A stretch of 21,044 nt of DNA from an uncultured Clostridia bacterium (lineage in GTDB: Bacteria; Bacillota; Clostridia; Lachnospirales; Lachnospiraceae). Position 1 is the stretch's first letter, and each line of letters starts with the position of its first letter. Under the pieces are notes generated by a model. It worked only from the letters and a program-made list of their open reading frames with translations. It ran no database searches and was not told where the DNA came from. This document shows positions 13,795 through 20,117 of this stretch, one piece after another. Location: assembly GCA_947304065.1 (NCBI GenBank), contig CAMZAI010000019.1, positions 1 to 21,044 of the forward strand, in the 5' to 3' direction. A program made the position numbers and the translations under genes.

Positions 13795-15183
13795 TTATTT
13801 TCCCATGCAAAACTCACTGAATATCCTGTCGGCCAGATCGTCTTCAACATTGTCTCCGGTGATCAGTCCGAGGGAAGTATACGCCGCCATCAGATCGATC
13901 GAGTAAAAGTCCTCGGGCATGCCTGCAAGCAAGCTGTCCTTCACCGCTTCAAGACTCTTTTTCGCTTCGATCAGCAGGTTCTTCTGGCGGATATTCGTGA
14001 TATATATTTCATCGTTAAAATCGAGCGAACCCGCGAAAAACATATCGGTAATGCACTTTTTGAGTTCGTCGATGCCTGTCTGTTTCGTTGCGGAAATTCC
14101 GATGACCGGCACGGATGAAGACTGCAGCTTCGCCCGGATCTTTCCTTCATCGAATTCTTCCACATCGGTTTTATTGACGAGGATAATGCACTTCTTATCT
14201 TTAAGCATGTTGAGGATATCGGTATCCTCATCGGTCACTCCGACCGTCGCGTCGACAACATAAAGGATCAGATCCGCTTCCTGTGCGGCGGCGCGCGCCC
14301 TGTCCACTCCGATGCGCTCGATCATGTTGTCCGTATCGCGGATGCCTGCGGTATCGATCATCTTCAGCACAATGCCGTCGAGTACCACGGTCTCCTCGAG
14401 CGTGTCTCTCGTAGTTCCGGCAATGTCAGTGACTATCGCGCGTTCTTCGCCCAAGATCACGTTCAGAAGTGAGGACTTGCCCGCGTTCGGTCTTCCGAGT
14501 ATTACCGTGTTTATGCCTTCTTTGATTATTCTACCGTTGTCGTTTGATTTGATCAGCCTGCTGATCTCGTCGATCATCTTATCCGTATCTTCACTGAGTG
14601 TCTCAGGAAATCCGTCGAGTGAATAATGCTCCGGATCGTCCAGTGCCGCTTCGATAAAAGCGGTCTTGGAAAGTATGGTATCGCGAAGGCTGGCGATCTT
14701 TGTTTTCACATCGCCTCTCAGCTGGTTGACCGAATTCTTGAGTGCGAGCGAACTCTTCGCTGCGATAATATCGCTAACCGCTTCTGCCTGGGTCCGGTCG
14801 ATCCTGCCGTTTAAAAAAGCTCTCTTTGTGAATTCTCCGGGCTCCGCAGGTCTCGCTCCCGCAGCAAGTACCGTATCGAGGACTGCCTTTGTCACGACTA
14901 TTCCGCCGTGACAGTCGATCTCTATAATATCCTCACGGGTATATGTATGAGGCGCTTTCATTTTCAGGAGAAGGACCTCATCTACCGTTTTGCCGTCCGC
15001 CACGATAAAACCGTACGCTGCCTTGAAGGATTCCATCTCGGAAACCTTTTTGCCGGAAGCCGCGCGGAACACGGCGTCTCCTATTTCGAACGCAGCATTT
15101 CCGCTGACTCTTATGATACCGATCCCGGAAGCGGAAAGACCGGAAGCTATCGCCGCTATCGTATCATGTTCCATATGCTGCAT
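13795..15183 (-). CDS. mnmE: tRNA modification GTPase MnmE (TrmE)
   Basis: This 462-residue potassium-activated GTPase is the partner of MnmG. The N-terminal tetrahydrofolate-binding domain covers about residues 1-120 and a helical domain about 121-220. The G domain has G1 GRPNAGKS (230-237), G2 GTTRDT (256-261), G3 DTAG (277-280), G4 NKTD (337-340) and G5 SATK. The C-terminus is CMGK, with the catalytic-site cysteine at 459. Two starts are possible: ATG 15183 (MQHMEHD), five bases after GAGG, or ATG 15174 (MEHDTIAA), nine bases after AAGG. The second matches the usual family N-terminus better. A hairpin with terminator features ends only about 20 bases upstream, so there is no room for a promoter after it. 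Confidence 0.96.
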   Translation of the reverse strand: MQHMEHDTIAAIASGLSASGIGIIRVSGNAAFEIGDAVFRAASGKKVSEMESFKAAYGFIVADGKTVDEVLLLKMKAPHTYTREDIIEIDCHGGIVVTKAVLDTVLAAGARPAEPGEFTKRAFLNGRIDRTQAEAVSDIIAAKSSLALKNSVNQLRGDVKTKIASLRDTILSKTAFIEAALDDPEHYSLDGFPETLSEDTDKMIDEISRLIKSNDNGRIIKEGINTVILGRPNAGKSSLLNVILGEERAIVTDIAGTTRDTLEETVVLDGIVLKMIDTAGIRDTDNMIERIGVDRARAAAQEADLILYVVDATVGVTDEDTDILNMLKDKKCIILVNKTDVEEFDEGKIRAKLQSSSVPVIGISATKQTGIDELKKCITDMFFAGSLDFNDEIYITNIRQKNLLIEAKKSLEAVKDSLLAGMPEDFYSIDLMAAYTSLGLITGDNVEDDLADRIFSEFCMGK

Positions 15184-15194
15184 CCTTTCCTCAT

Positions 15195-15229
15195 TTTAAA
15201 CGAAAAGGCGGGTTTTTAAAACCCGCCTT
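15195..15229 (-). terminator. Terminator or attenuator hairpin between jag and mnmE
   Basis: On the minus strand AAGGCGGGTTTT pairs with AAAACCCGCCTT (complement of 15205-15229), followed by TTCGTTT. The stem is GC-rich and perfect. It lies 12 bases after the jag stop and about 20 before the mnmE start. Full termination would silence mnmE-mnmG-rsmG unless a promoter sits inside jag, so partial read-through is likely. Confidence 0.7.
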
Positions 15230-15240
15230 CATAACAGTTT

Positions 15241-16104
15241 TTACTCTTTAGAAGCTTCAGCCTTTGCCTGAGCCTCGGCTGCGGCCTTGGCAGCTGCCTT
15301 CGACTCTAAGTAATCTGCGTAATCCTTCTTGTAATCGGTGCTGTAATCCTTGGTGTCCGCACCGTATCTCTTATGAAATTCGCGGCTGCTGCTGACTTTT
15401 TTGTTATTTCTTCCCGAATCAAAGCGCTTGTTGCCGTAACGTCCGTTTCCACGGCGTCTGTCCTCATAAACAACACCCTTCTTGGGAGCGATGATAACCT
15501 TGCGGAAAGGCTCCTCGCCTTCGCTGAAGGTCTCAACGTACTTGTCGTTCTGGAGTGCCGAATGAATGATCCTTCTCTCGTAAGGGTTCATGGGCTCAAG
15601 CGCAACCTGCTTGCGGAACTTCTTAACCTTTGTGGCGATGTTCTTTGCCAGATTCTCAAGTGTTTCCTTACGTCTCTCGCGGTAGTTCTCGGTGTCGAGC
15701 TTAACCTTAACGTACTTGCCGGTCTCTTTTGTAACCGCAAGGCTTGCAAGATACTGGAGAGAATCAAGTGTCTGTCCTCTCTTGCCGATGAGGATTCCCA
15801 TGTCGTCGCCGACGATCTGAACTTCAAGTGTCTCTGTCTCTTCGTTGTTCACAACATCAACAGTTGCTTCAACTTCCATGGCTCCGAGAACATTGAGTAT
15901 AAATGTCTTAACTATCTCTTCGGGATTAACGGCTTTCTTCTGAACCCTGATAACAGCGGGCTTCTTTCCGAAACCGAGGAATCCCGTGCTGGCTTCTTCA
16001 ACTACCTCATAAACAACTTTGTCGGAGGTTGTTGCGAGCTCGGCAAGTGCGGCCTCGAGTGCTTCTTCAACCGTATTGCCGGAAAATTCCTTCCAATCTT
16101 CCAT
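15241..16104 (-). CDS. jag: RNA-binding protein Jag (KhpB/EloR)
   Basis: This 287-residue protein has the full Jag layout. A Jag_N domain covers residues 1-55 (EFSGNTVEEALEAAL...GFLGFGKKPA), including the conserved SxGFLGFGxK loop. A type II KH domain lies around 75-150 with GKRG at 107-110. An R3H domain lies around 165-210 with the R-x3-H pair R177/H181 in ERRIIH. In Gram-positives Jag/KhpB works with KhpA in RNA binding and is tied to cell elongation. After the R3H domain a basic linker (DRRRGNGRYGNKR) leads to a Lys/Ala/Glu-rich tail (260-287) not present in minimal homologues. The start overlaps the yidC stop as TAATG, with GAGGAAGGAA upstream in yidC, so translation is coupled. Confidence 0.95.
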   Translation of the reverse strand: MEDWKEFSGNTVEEALEAALAELATTSDKVVYEVVEEASTGFLGFGKKPAVIRVQKKAVNPEEIVKTFILNVLGAMEVEATVDVVNNEETETLEVQIVGDDMGILIGKRGQTLDSLQYLASLAVTKETGKYVKVKLDTENYRERRKETLENLAKNIATKVKKFRKQVALEPMNPYERRIIHSALQNDKYVETFSEGEEPFRKVIIAPKKGVVYEDRRRGNGRYGNKRFDSGRNNKKVSSSREFHKRYGADTKDYSTDYKKDYADYLESKAAAKAAAEAQAKAEASKE

Positions 16105-17444
16105 TATTCTTCAGTTCCTTCCTCTGCTGCGTTGTCCTGAGCTGCGCTTTCGGTATTTTCTTTTGCTTCAGCCTTTGCTTCGTCTTTTGCGTTGGCGCGT
16201 GCCATAAGAAGATTTGCGTTGGCTGCTATGCTCTTCGCGCTGTATGAAACGGTGCTGCGCTGGTAATCGGCTCCGCTCGCAGATTTACGTTTATTGTTTT
16301 TCTTGTATTCGGTATTGTCGTATGCGGTGTTGTCGTAAGTCTTTGTGGACTTCTTCGCAACCTCGGCCATCTTGTTGTCATATACGACACCGAGCTTTTC
16401 TTTTCTCTTGTTGGCTTTCTCAACATTCTTCTCGATCATCGCGTCAAGATCGGTCTTGTCAAGATAACGATTGATGAAAACAGTCTGAAGGATGGTGAAC
16501 AGAGCCGATGCGATCCAGTAGATGCCCACACCGATGGGGAGCATAAGACAGAACACACCCGACATGATCGGCATGATCGTGTTCATGGTGTTCATCGATC
16601 CTGCCATGGGGCTGTCGTCTTTCTTTTTCTGAGGCTGGCTCGCGCTCATCAGCTTTGTCTGGATCATCTGCGTAACTACAGCGAGTACGGGGATGAGCAG
16701 TGAACCGATGATCTTGAAATTGGGAGTATCAAGAATGTTCAGGCCGAAAAGGTTGTTGGCCGAAATGATACTCTTAACAGTCTCGGCGCATGTTCCCTCA
16801 AGAGCTGCAAATGAGCTGTTCTGGAAAAATGCGTCCCAGTTTGCGGTAGAAAACTTCGCAAGGATGTCAATGAGGCTGTTTGTGTATTCCGTGGAACCTA
16901 CTGCGTAGGTTGCAAGGTTGTTGGTAACGCGCAGACCGTTATCGGTAACGAAAGTAGTGATAACATCTGCATGTCCGGGTACTTTATCGATGATAGCTGT
17001 AGCTATCGTTCTGTACCAGTCGCCTACTTCTCCGACATATGCGGGGATCGCGTAAATAACGCGATAGAGGGCGAACATGATAGGAAGCGAGATGAGGAGC
17101 GGCAGACAGCCTCCCATGGGATTCGTGCCATACTTGGCATAAACCTCCTGTGTCTCGGCCTGCTGGCGTCTCATCGACTCTTCGTCTTTCTTTCCCTTAT
17201 ACTTTTCCTGAATCTTCGTGAGTTCAGGATTCATCTTTGATGAGAGTCTCGTGAATTTCTGCTGCTTTATCGTAAGGGGCAGCATAAGCATTTTTACTAC
17301 AAATGTAAATAAGAAGATACATAATGCGAGATTATGTATTCCGAAGAATCCGACAAATTTGTAGATCGCATCAAGAATAACTCCCATTATCCAGGCAAAC
17401 GGCTTTAAGATACCGGTAACCTGGGTTAAAAACAGGATATTCAA
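16104..17444 (-). CDS. yidC: Membrane protein insertase YidC (SpoIIIJ/Oxa1 family)
   Basis: This 446-residue insertase folds proteins into the membrane with or without SecYEG. The start is TTG 17444 with AGAGG five bases upstream, since no ATG fits. The core is typical: a first helix near 37-59 (FTFVVKMLMLPLTIKQQK), a cytoplasmic coiled hairpin (KMNPELTKIQEKYKG...EVYAKYGTNPMGGCLP), then the LISLPIMFALYRVIYAIP helix. The groove position usually Arg in Bacillus SpoIIIJ appears to be Lys51. A large extracytoplasmic insertion of about 90-100 residues lies between the second and third core helices. The C-terminal 70 residues are an Ala/Lys/Glu-rich tail. Together these explain the length compared with about 260 in Bacillus. 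There is no lipobox cysteine near the N-terminus. Confidence 0.95.
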   Translation of the reverse strand: MNILFLTQVTGILKPFAWIMGVILDAIYKFVGFFGIHNLALCIFLFTFVVKMLMLPLTIKQQKFTRLSSKMNPELTKIQEKYKGKKDEESMRRQQAETQEVYAKYGTNPMGGCLPLLISLPIMFALYRVIYAIPAYVGEVGDWYRTIATAIIDKVPGHADVITTFVTDNGLRVTNNLATYAVGSTEYTNSLIDILAKFSTANWDAFFQNSSFAALEGTCAETVKSIISANNLFGLNILDTPNFKIIGSLLIPVLAVVTQMIQTKLMSASQPQKKKDDSPMAGSMNTMNTIMPIMSGVFCLMLPIGVGIYWIASALFTILQTVFINRYLDKTDLDAMIEKNVEKANKRKEKLGVVYDNKMAEVAKKSTKTYDNTAYDNTEYKKNNKRKSASGADYQRSTVSYSAKSIAANANLLMARANAKDEAKAEAKENTESAAQDNAAEEGTEE

Positions 17445-17460
17445 TTTTACCTCTCAATCT

Positions 17461-17483
17461 GTTACGGAACTGCTATCCGCAAC
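17461..17483 (-). promoter_or_regulatory. Hairpin upstream of the yidC ribosome binding site
   Basis: On the minus strand GTTGCGGA pairs with TCCGTAAC (one G-T pair) around a seven-base loop, in the 48-base gap between yidD and yidC. No T-run follows, so it is not a terminator. It ends about 6 bases before the AGAGG of yidC. Confidence 0.5.
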
Positions 17484-17492
17484 ATACAAAAT

Positions 17493-17705
17493 CTAGGGTA
17501 CCGGATCGTATCCTCCCTTGGCAAACGGATGACATCTGAGTATTCGTTTCGCTGCTAAAAACGAACCCTTCAAAGCTCCGTGCTTCTGAAGCGCTTCGAT
17601 CGCGTAAGATGAGCAGGTTGGAATGTAAATACACACACTCCGCCTCTTCAGCGGTGATATATATTTCTGATAAACTCTGATCAAAAAGATAAGAATAGTT
17701 TTCAT
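17493..17705 (-). CDS. yidD: Membrane protein insertion efficiency factor YidD
   Basis: This 70-residue protein has the compact YidD pattern. An amphipathic N-terminal helix (MKTILIFLIRVYQKYISPL) is followed by PTCSSYAIEALQKHG, the LKGSFLAAKRILRCHPF segment and the C-terminal GGYDPVP. It assists YidC-dependent insertion at the inner face of the membrane. Its ATG overlaps the rnpA stop as ATGA, so the two are translationally coupled. The order rpmH-rnpA-yidD-yidC is the classical one. Confidence 0.95.
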   Translation of the reverse strand: MKTILIFLIRVYQKYISPLKRRSVCIYIPTCSSYAIEALQKHGALKGSFLAAKRILRCHPFAKGGYDPVP

Positions 17706-18037
17706 CGCAATATCTTATGGAGTCCGGCAAGATGCAGCATCGCATCTCTTACGTCAAAATAACTCCTGCCCCTTGCGCCCGCACGCGCCACTACCACAAT
17801 GTCCAAACCACTATTGAACATGCCGCCCGTGATCCGGTATGCTTCACGGACGAGTCTGGTAATTCTGTGTCTGACAACGCTGTTCCCGATCTTCTTGCTG
17901 ACCGAGATCCCCAATCTGTTGTATTCAAGGTCGTTCGCGAGAACGTACATGACCAAAATGCGATTGGCAAAACTTCTGCCGTTTTTATAAACGTTGTCAA
18001 ACTGCGGATAATTCTTTAATGTAACTGTTTTCGACAC
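17702..18037 (-). CDS. rnpA: Ribonuclease P protein component
   Basis: RnpA binds the catalytic RNase P RNA and helps remove tRNA 5' leaders. I choose GTG 18037 as the start. It has GAGG eight bases upstream and gives a 111-residue protein (MSKTVTLKNYPQF) with a family-like N-terminus and length. The longer frame begins at GTG 18103, but its extra 22 codons lie over a perfect hairpin and show no RnpA similarity. Visible motifs are LKNYPQFDNVYKNG, RLGISVSKKIGNSVVRHRITRLVREAYR (the RNR-like basic helix) and DIVVVARAGAR. It follows rpmH by 78 bases on this reading and overlaps yidD by four. Confidence 0.92.
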   Translation of the reverse strand: MSKTVTLKNYPQFDNVYKNGRSFANRILVMYVLANDLEYNRLGISVSKKIGNSVVRHRITRLVREAYRITGGMFNSGLDIVVVARAGARGRSYFDVRDAMLHLAGLHKILR

Positions 18038-18057
18038 ATTCAGATCCTCAGAGCCTG

Positions 18058-18096
18058 TTTCTTCTGTTCGGACATAATGTCTTTTAACAGAAGAAA
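18058..18096 (-). promoter_or_regulatory. Perfect stem-loop in the rpmH-rnpA spacer
   Basis: TTTCTTCTGTT (18058-18068) pairs perfectly with AACAGAAGAAA (18086-18096) over 11 base pairs, with an inner GACAT/ATGTC stem (18071-18075 with 18077-18081). No T-run follows on the minus strand. It lies between the L34 stop and the rnpA ribosome binding site and is a candidate processing or regulatory element. Confidence 0.6.
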
Positions 18097-18115
18097 AGGT
18101 CACATAAATGCGACC

Positions 18116-18250
18116 TCAGGCTGATAATTTATGTCTTCCTTTTGCTCTTCTGGCAGATAATACCTTACGTCCGCCTGCTGTAGCCATTCTCTGACGGAAA
18201 CCGTGAACCTTGGATCTCTGTCTGTTCTTGGGCTGGAATGTCATTTTCAT
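18116..18250 (-). CDS. rpmH: 50S ribosomal protein L34
   Basis: This 44-residue, very basic protein (MKMTFQPKNRQRSKVHGF, ending RRAKGRHKLSA) is unmistakable L34, a component of the large ribosomal subunit. Its length is the family norm. The start at ATG 18250 has AAGGAGGTG about 10 bases upstream. A second in-frame ATG at 18244 would remove the conserved first two residues. It is the first gene of the run extending left from the origin and is preceded by two promoter-like elements, in the divergent gap shared with dnaA. Confidence 0.97.
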   Translation of the reverse strand: MKMTFQPKNRQRSKVHGFRQRMATAGGRKVLSARRAKGRHKLSA

Positions 18251-18284
18251 GTTCGTAACACCTCCTTTTCGAATTAAAGTATAT

Positions 18285-18327
18285 GACCTTCAAAAAGGCG
18301 ATAATATTCGCTTTTATACAAAAGGTC
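18285..18327 (-). promoter_or_regulatory. Nested inverted repeat in the rpmH leader
   Basis: GACCTT (18285-18290) pairs with AAGGTC (18322-18327). Inside it AAAAGGCGA pairs with TCGCTTTT with one bulged G. It lies downstream of promoter P1 and overlaps promoter P2 of rpmH, so it could be a leader hairpin of the P1 transcript or an operator. Confidence 0.45.
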
Positions 18328-18329
18328 AA
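18301..18329 (-). promoter_or_regulatory. rpmH promoter P2
   Basis: On the minus strand TTGACC (complement of 18324-18329) and TATTAT (complement of 18301-18306) have a 17-base spacer. The leader to ATG 18250 would be about 45 bases. Confidence 0.65.
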
Positions 18330-18344
18330 ATTAACAGCATTACA

Positions 18345-18373
18345 ATTATATTTACCAAAGTCATTTTCGTCAA
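18345..18373 (-). promoter_or_regulatory. rpmH promoter P1
   Basis: On the minus strand TTGACG (complement of 18368-18373) and a perfect TATAAT (complement of 18345-18350) have a 17-base spacer. It lies about 35 bases from the first DnaA box-like site. Confidence 0.78.
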
Positions 18374-18406
18374 GTAAATTCTTATTTTTTTAATACATTA
18401 AGGAAG

Positions 18407-18470
18407 TTATCAACCGTTTTTTAAGTTATGCACACGAGGTGTGGATATGTTGATAATTTTATGTGGATAA
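18407..18470. other. oriC part 1: DnaA box cluster upstream of dnaA
   Basis: Five DnaA box-like nonamers lie within 64 bases. TTATGCACA (18426-18434, plus) and TTATCCACA (18462-18470, minus) are full matches to TTATNCACA. ATATCCACA (18440-18448, minus) and TTATCAACA (18448-18456, minus) have one mismatch each, and TTATCAACC (18407-18415, plus) has two. The region also holds AT-rich runs. It corresponds to the dnaA-upstream half of the bipartite Bacillus-type origin and directly abuts the dnaA promoter, so it may also serve in autoregulation. Confidence 0.85.
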
Positions 18471-18480
18471 CATTTATTTA

Positions 18481-18509
18481 TTGAAAATTCTTTCTCTATG
18501 ATATAGAAT
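18481..18509 (+). promoter_or_regulatory. dnaA promoter
   Basis: TTGAAA (18481-18486) and TAGAAT (18504-18509) have a 17-base spacer. It begins 11 bases after the last DnaA box. The leader to ATG 18568 is about 50 bases. Confidence 0.7.
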
Positions 18510-18567
18510 AATTATGTGTGGCAATTTCGCCTTTTGATGATAATGAAGACGGAGATTTTTTTATATT

Positions 18568-19941
18568 ATGAAGGAAAAGATAGCGCAAAACTGGGACGAA
18601 ATACTTGAATTCTTAAGAACCGAATACAATATCAAAAAGGTTTCTTACGAGACCTGGCTCCAGAATCTCAAGTTTAAGGATGTCGAAGACAACAAGATCA
18701 TAATCGTTGTCGACGATGAGGACGCTTTCTCAAATATTTCCTTCATTCAGAACAAATACGGAACATTTATCAAGAACGCGATCGCCGAAGTACTTAGTTT
18801 AGATTCACTGCCTGAGATCGAGATCATCGCCGAGGCTGCACAGCCTTCGAAAAAGCCTGTCCCCGAGATTAAAAACAGTTCGAACTATTCTTCTGATTTT
18901 ATTCTTGTCCCCGACTATACTTTCGACAATTTCGTAGTCAGCAGAAGCAATTCCATGGTTCATGCGGCAGCTCTTAAAGTCGCGGAAGCTCCCGGAGAGA
19001 TTTACAATCCTCTCTATATATACGGAGATCCCGGACTCGGAAAGACGCACCTCATGCATGCGATTGCTCACTTTATATTGGATAATTCTCCGAATCTGAA
19101 GGTTATGTACGTTACGAGTGAGAAGTTTACGAATGAGATCGTAGACAGCATCAGACAGGGTAATGTTTCTCCGTCCGACGTCCGCGACAAGTATCGCAAC
19201 GTTGATATCCTTCTTATAGATGATATTCAGTTTATTATAGGAAAGAGCAGAACACAGGAAGAGTTCTTATATACATTCAACTACCTGACCGAGGCCAGGA
19301 AGCAGATCGTTATTTCATCCGATAAGCCGCCGCGCGACTTCACGGATCTGGACGAACGCTTCCGCTCACGTTTCGAAAGCGGACTTATCGTGGATATCAC
19401 GACTCCCGATTTTGAAACAAAGATGGCCATCCTTAAGAAGAAACTCGAGATGAAGCAGCTCGAGACCGGCATGAGCATTGATATCAGCGACGAATGTCTT
19501 GCATATATCGCCGACAATATCAACACAAATATCAGATCCCTCGAAGGCGCCCTGACCAAGGTCATCGCTCTGGCGAACCTCAATCACAAGGCCATCAACA
19601 TGGAACTTGTCGAGTACGCCCTAAAGGACATGATATTCCCGAACCAGCGCAAGGTCATCACTCCGGAATTCATCATCGATGTGGTTTCGGAACATTTCGA
19701 CATCACGACCGAAGATATACTTTCGGACAAGAGAGACAGCAGGATAGCTCTTCCGAGACAGATCGCGATGTATCTCTCGAAGCGTTATACGATGAGAAAC
19801 GTCAACGATATCGCGAAAGTTTTCAGGCGCGATCACTCGACGGTCATCCATGGCATCAAGTCTGTTGAGGATAAGATAAAAGATAATCCCGATGTGGAGA
19901 ATAAAGTGGATATCATCACCAAAAAGCTCAACATCAGGTGA
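18568..19941 (+). CDS. dnaA: Chromosomal replication initiator protein DnaA
   Basis: This 457-residue AAA+ initiator binds DnaA boxes and opens the origin. Domain I covers about residues 1-80 (SYETWLQNLKF). A short linker follows to about 110. The AAA+ core has Walker A GDPGLGKT (153-160), Walker B DILLIDD (213-219) and the arginine-finger region ERFRSRF (263-269). Domain IV ends with a helix-turn-helix carrying the DnaA signature RDHSTVIHGI (421-430). The motif normally FVVGxSN reads FVVSRSN (122-128), a small deviation. The start is ATG 18568. The nearest Shine-Dalgarno-like sequence, GGAG at 18551, is 13 bases away across a T-run, so initiation may be weak. The gene is flanked by both halves of oriC and followed by dnaN. 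Confidence 0.97.
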   Translation: MKEKIAQNWDEILEFLRTEYNIKKVSYETWLQNLKFKDVEDNKIIIVVDDEDAFSNISFIQNKYGTFIKNAIAEVLSLDSLPEIEIIAEAAQPSKKPVPEIKNSSNYSSDFILVPDYTFDNFVVSRSNSMVHAAALKVAEAPGEIYNPLYIYGDPGLGKTHLMHAIAHFILDNSPNLKVMYVTSEKFTNEIVDSIRQGNVSPSDVRDKYRNVDILLIDDIQFIIGKSRTQEEFLYTFNYLTEARKQIVISSDKPPRDFTDLDERFRSRFESGLIVDITTPDFETKMAILKKKLEMKQLETGMSIDISDECLAYIADNINTNIRSLEGALTKVIALANLNHKAINMELVEYALKDMIFPNQRKVITPEFIIDVVSEHFDITTEDILSDKRDSRIALPRQIAMYLSKRYTMRNVNDIAKVFRRDHSTVIHGIKSVEDKIKDNPDVENKVDIITKKLNIR

Positions 19942-19964
19942 GGTACATATCAGAGTATCGAAAG

Positions 19965-20096
19965 TTATTAACAGACCTTTAACATGATATGTGGAGTCCA
20001 TAAACCCTGTATTTTTCCATGTTTCATGTACTTATCCACTTTTGAACGCCCTTTATTACTATTAATATAATTATTTAATAATATATTTATTTATAC
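19965..20096. other. oriC part 2: DnaA boxes, trio-like repeats and AT-rich unwinding region
   Basis: In the 176-base dnaA-dnaN gap, TTATTAACA (19965-19973) is a one-mismatch box and TTATCCACT (20032-20040) is a strong box. The second is followed by a GC-containing spacer (GAACGCCC, 20044-20051), then triplet-like ATT-ACT-ATT-AAT, then a stretch of almost pure A/T to 20095. This box, GC spacer, trio and AT-rich order matches the basal unwinding system described for Bacillus subtilis between dnaA and dnaN. The exact melting site is inferred. Confidence 0.8.
20042..20071 (+). promoter_or_regulatory. dnaN promoter overlapping the unwinding region
   Basis: TTGAAC (20042-20047) and a perfect TATAAT (20066-20071) are separated by 18 bases. 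The -10 lies inside the AT-rich unwinding candidate. A transcript would start about 40 bases before the dnaN start codon. Confidence 0.55.
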
Positions 20097-20117
20097 GGCA
20101 GAGGAGGAAAATCCAAA

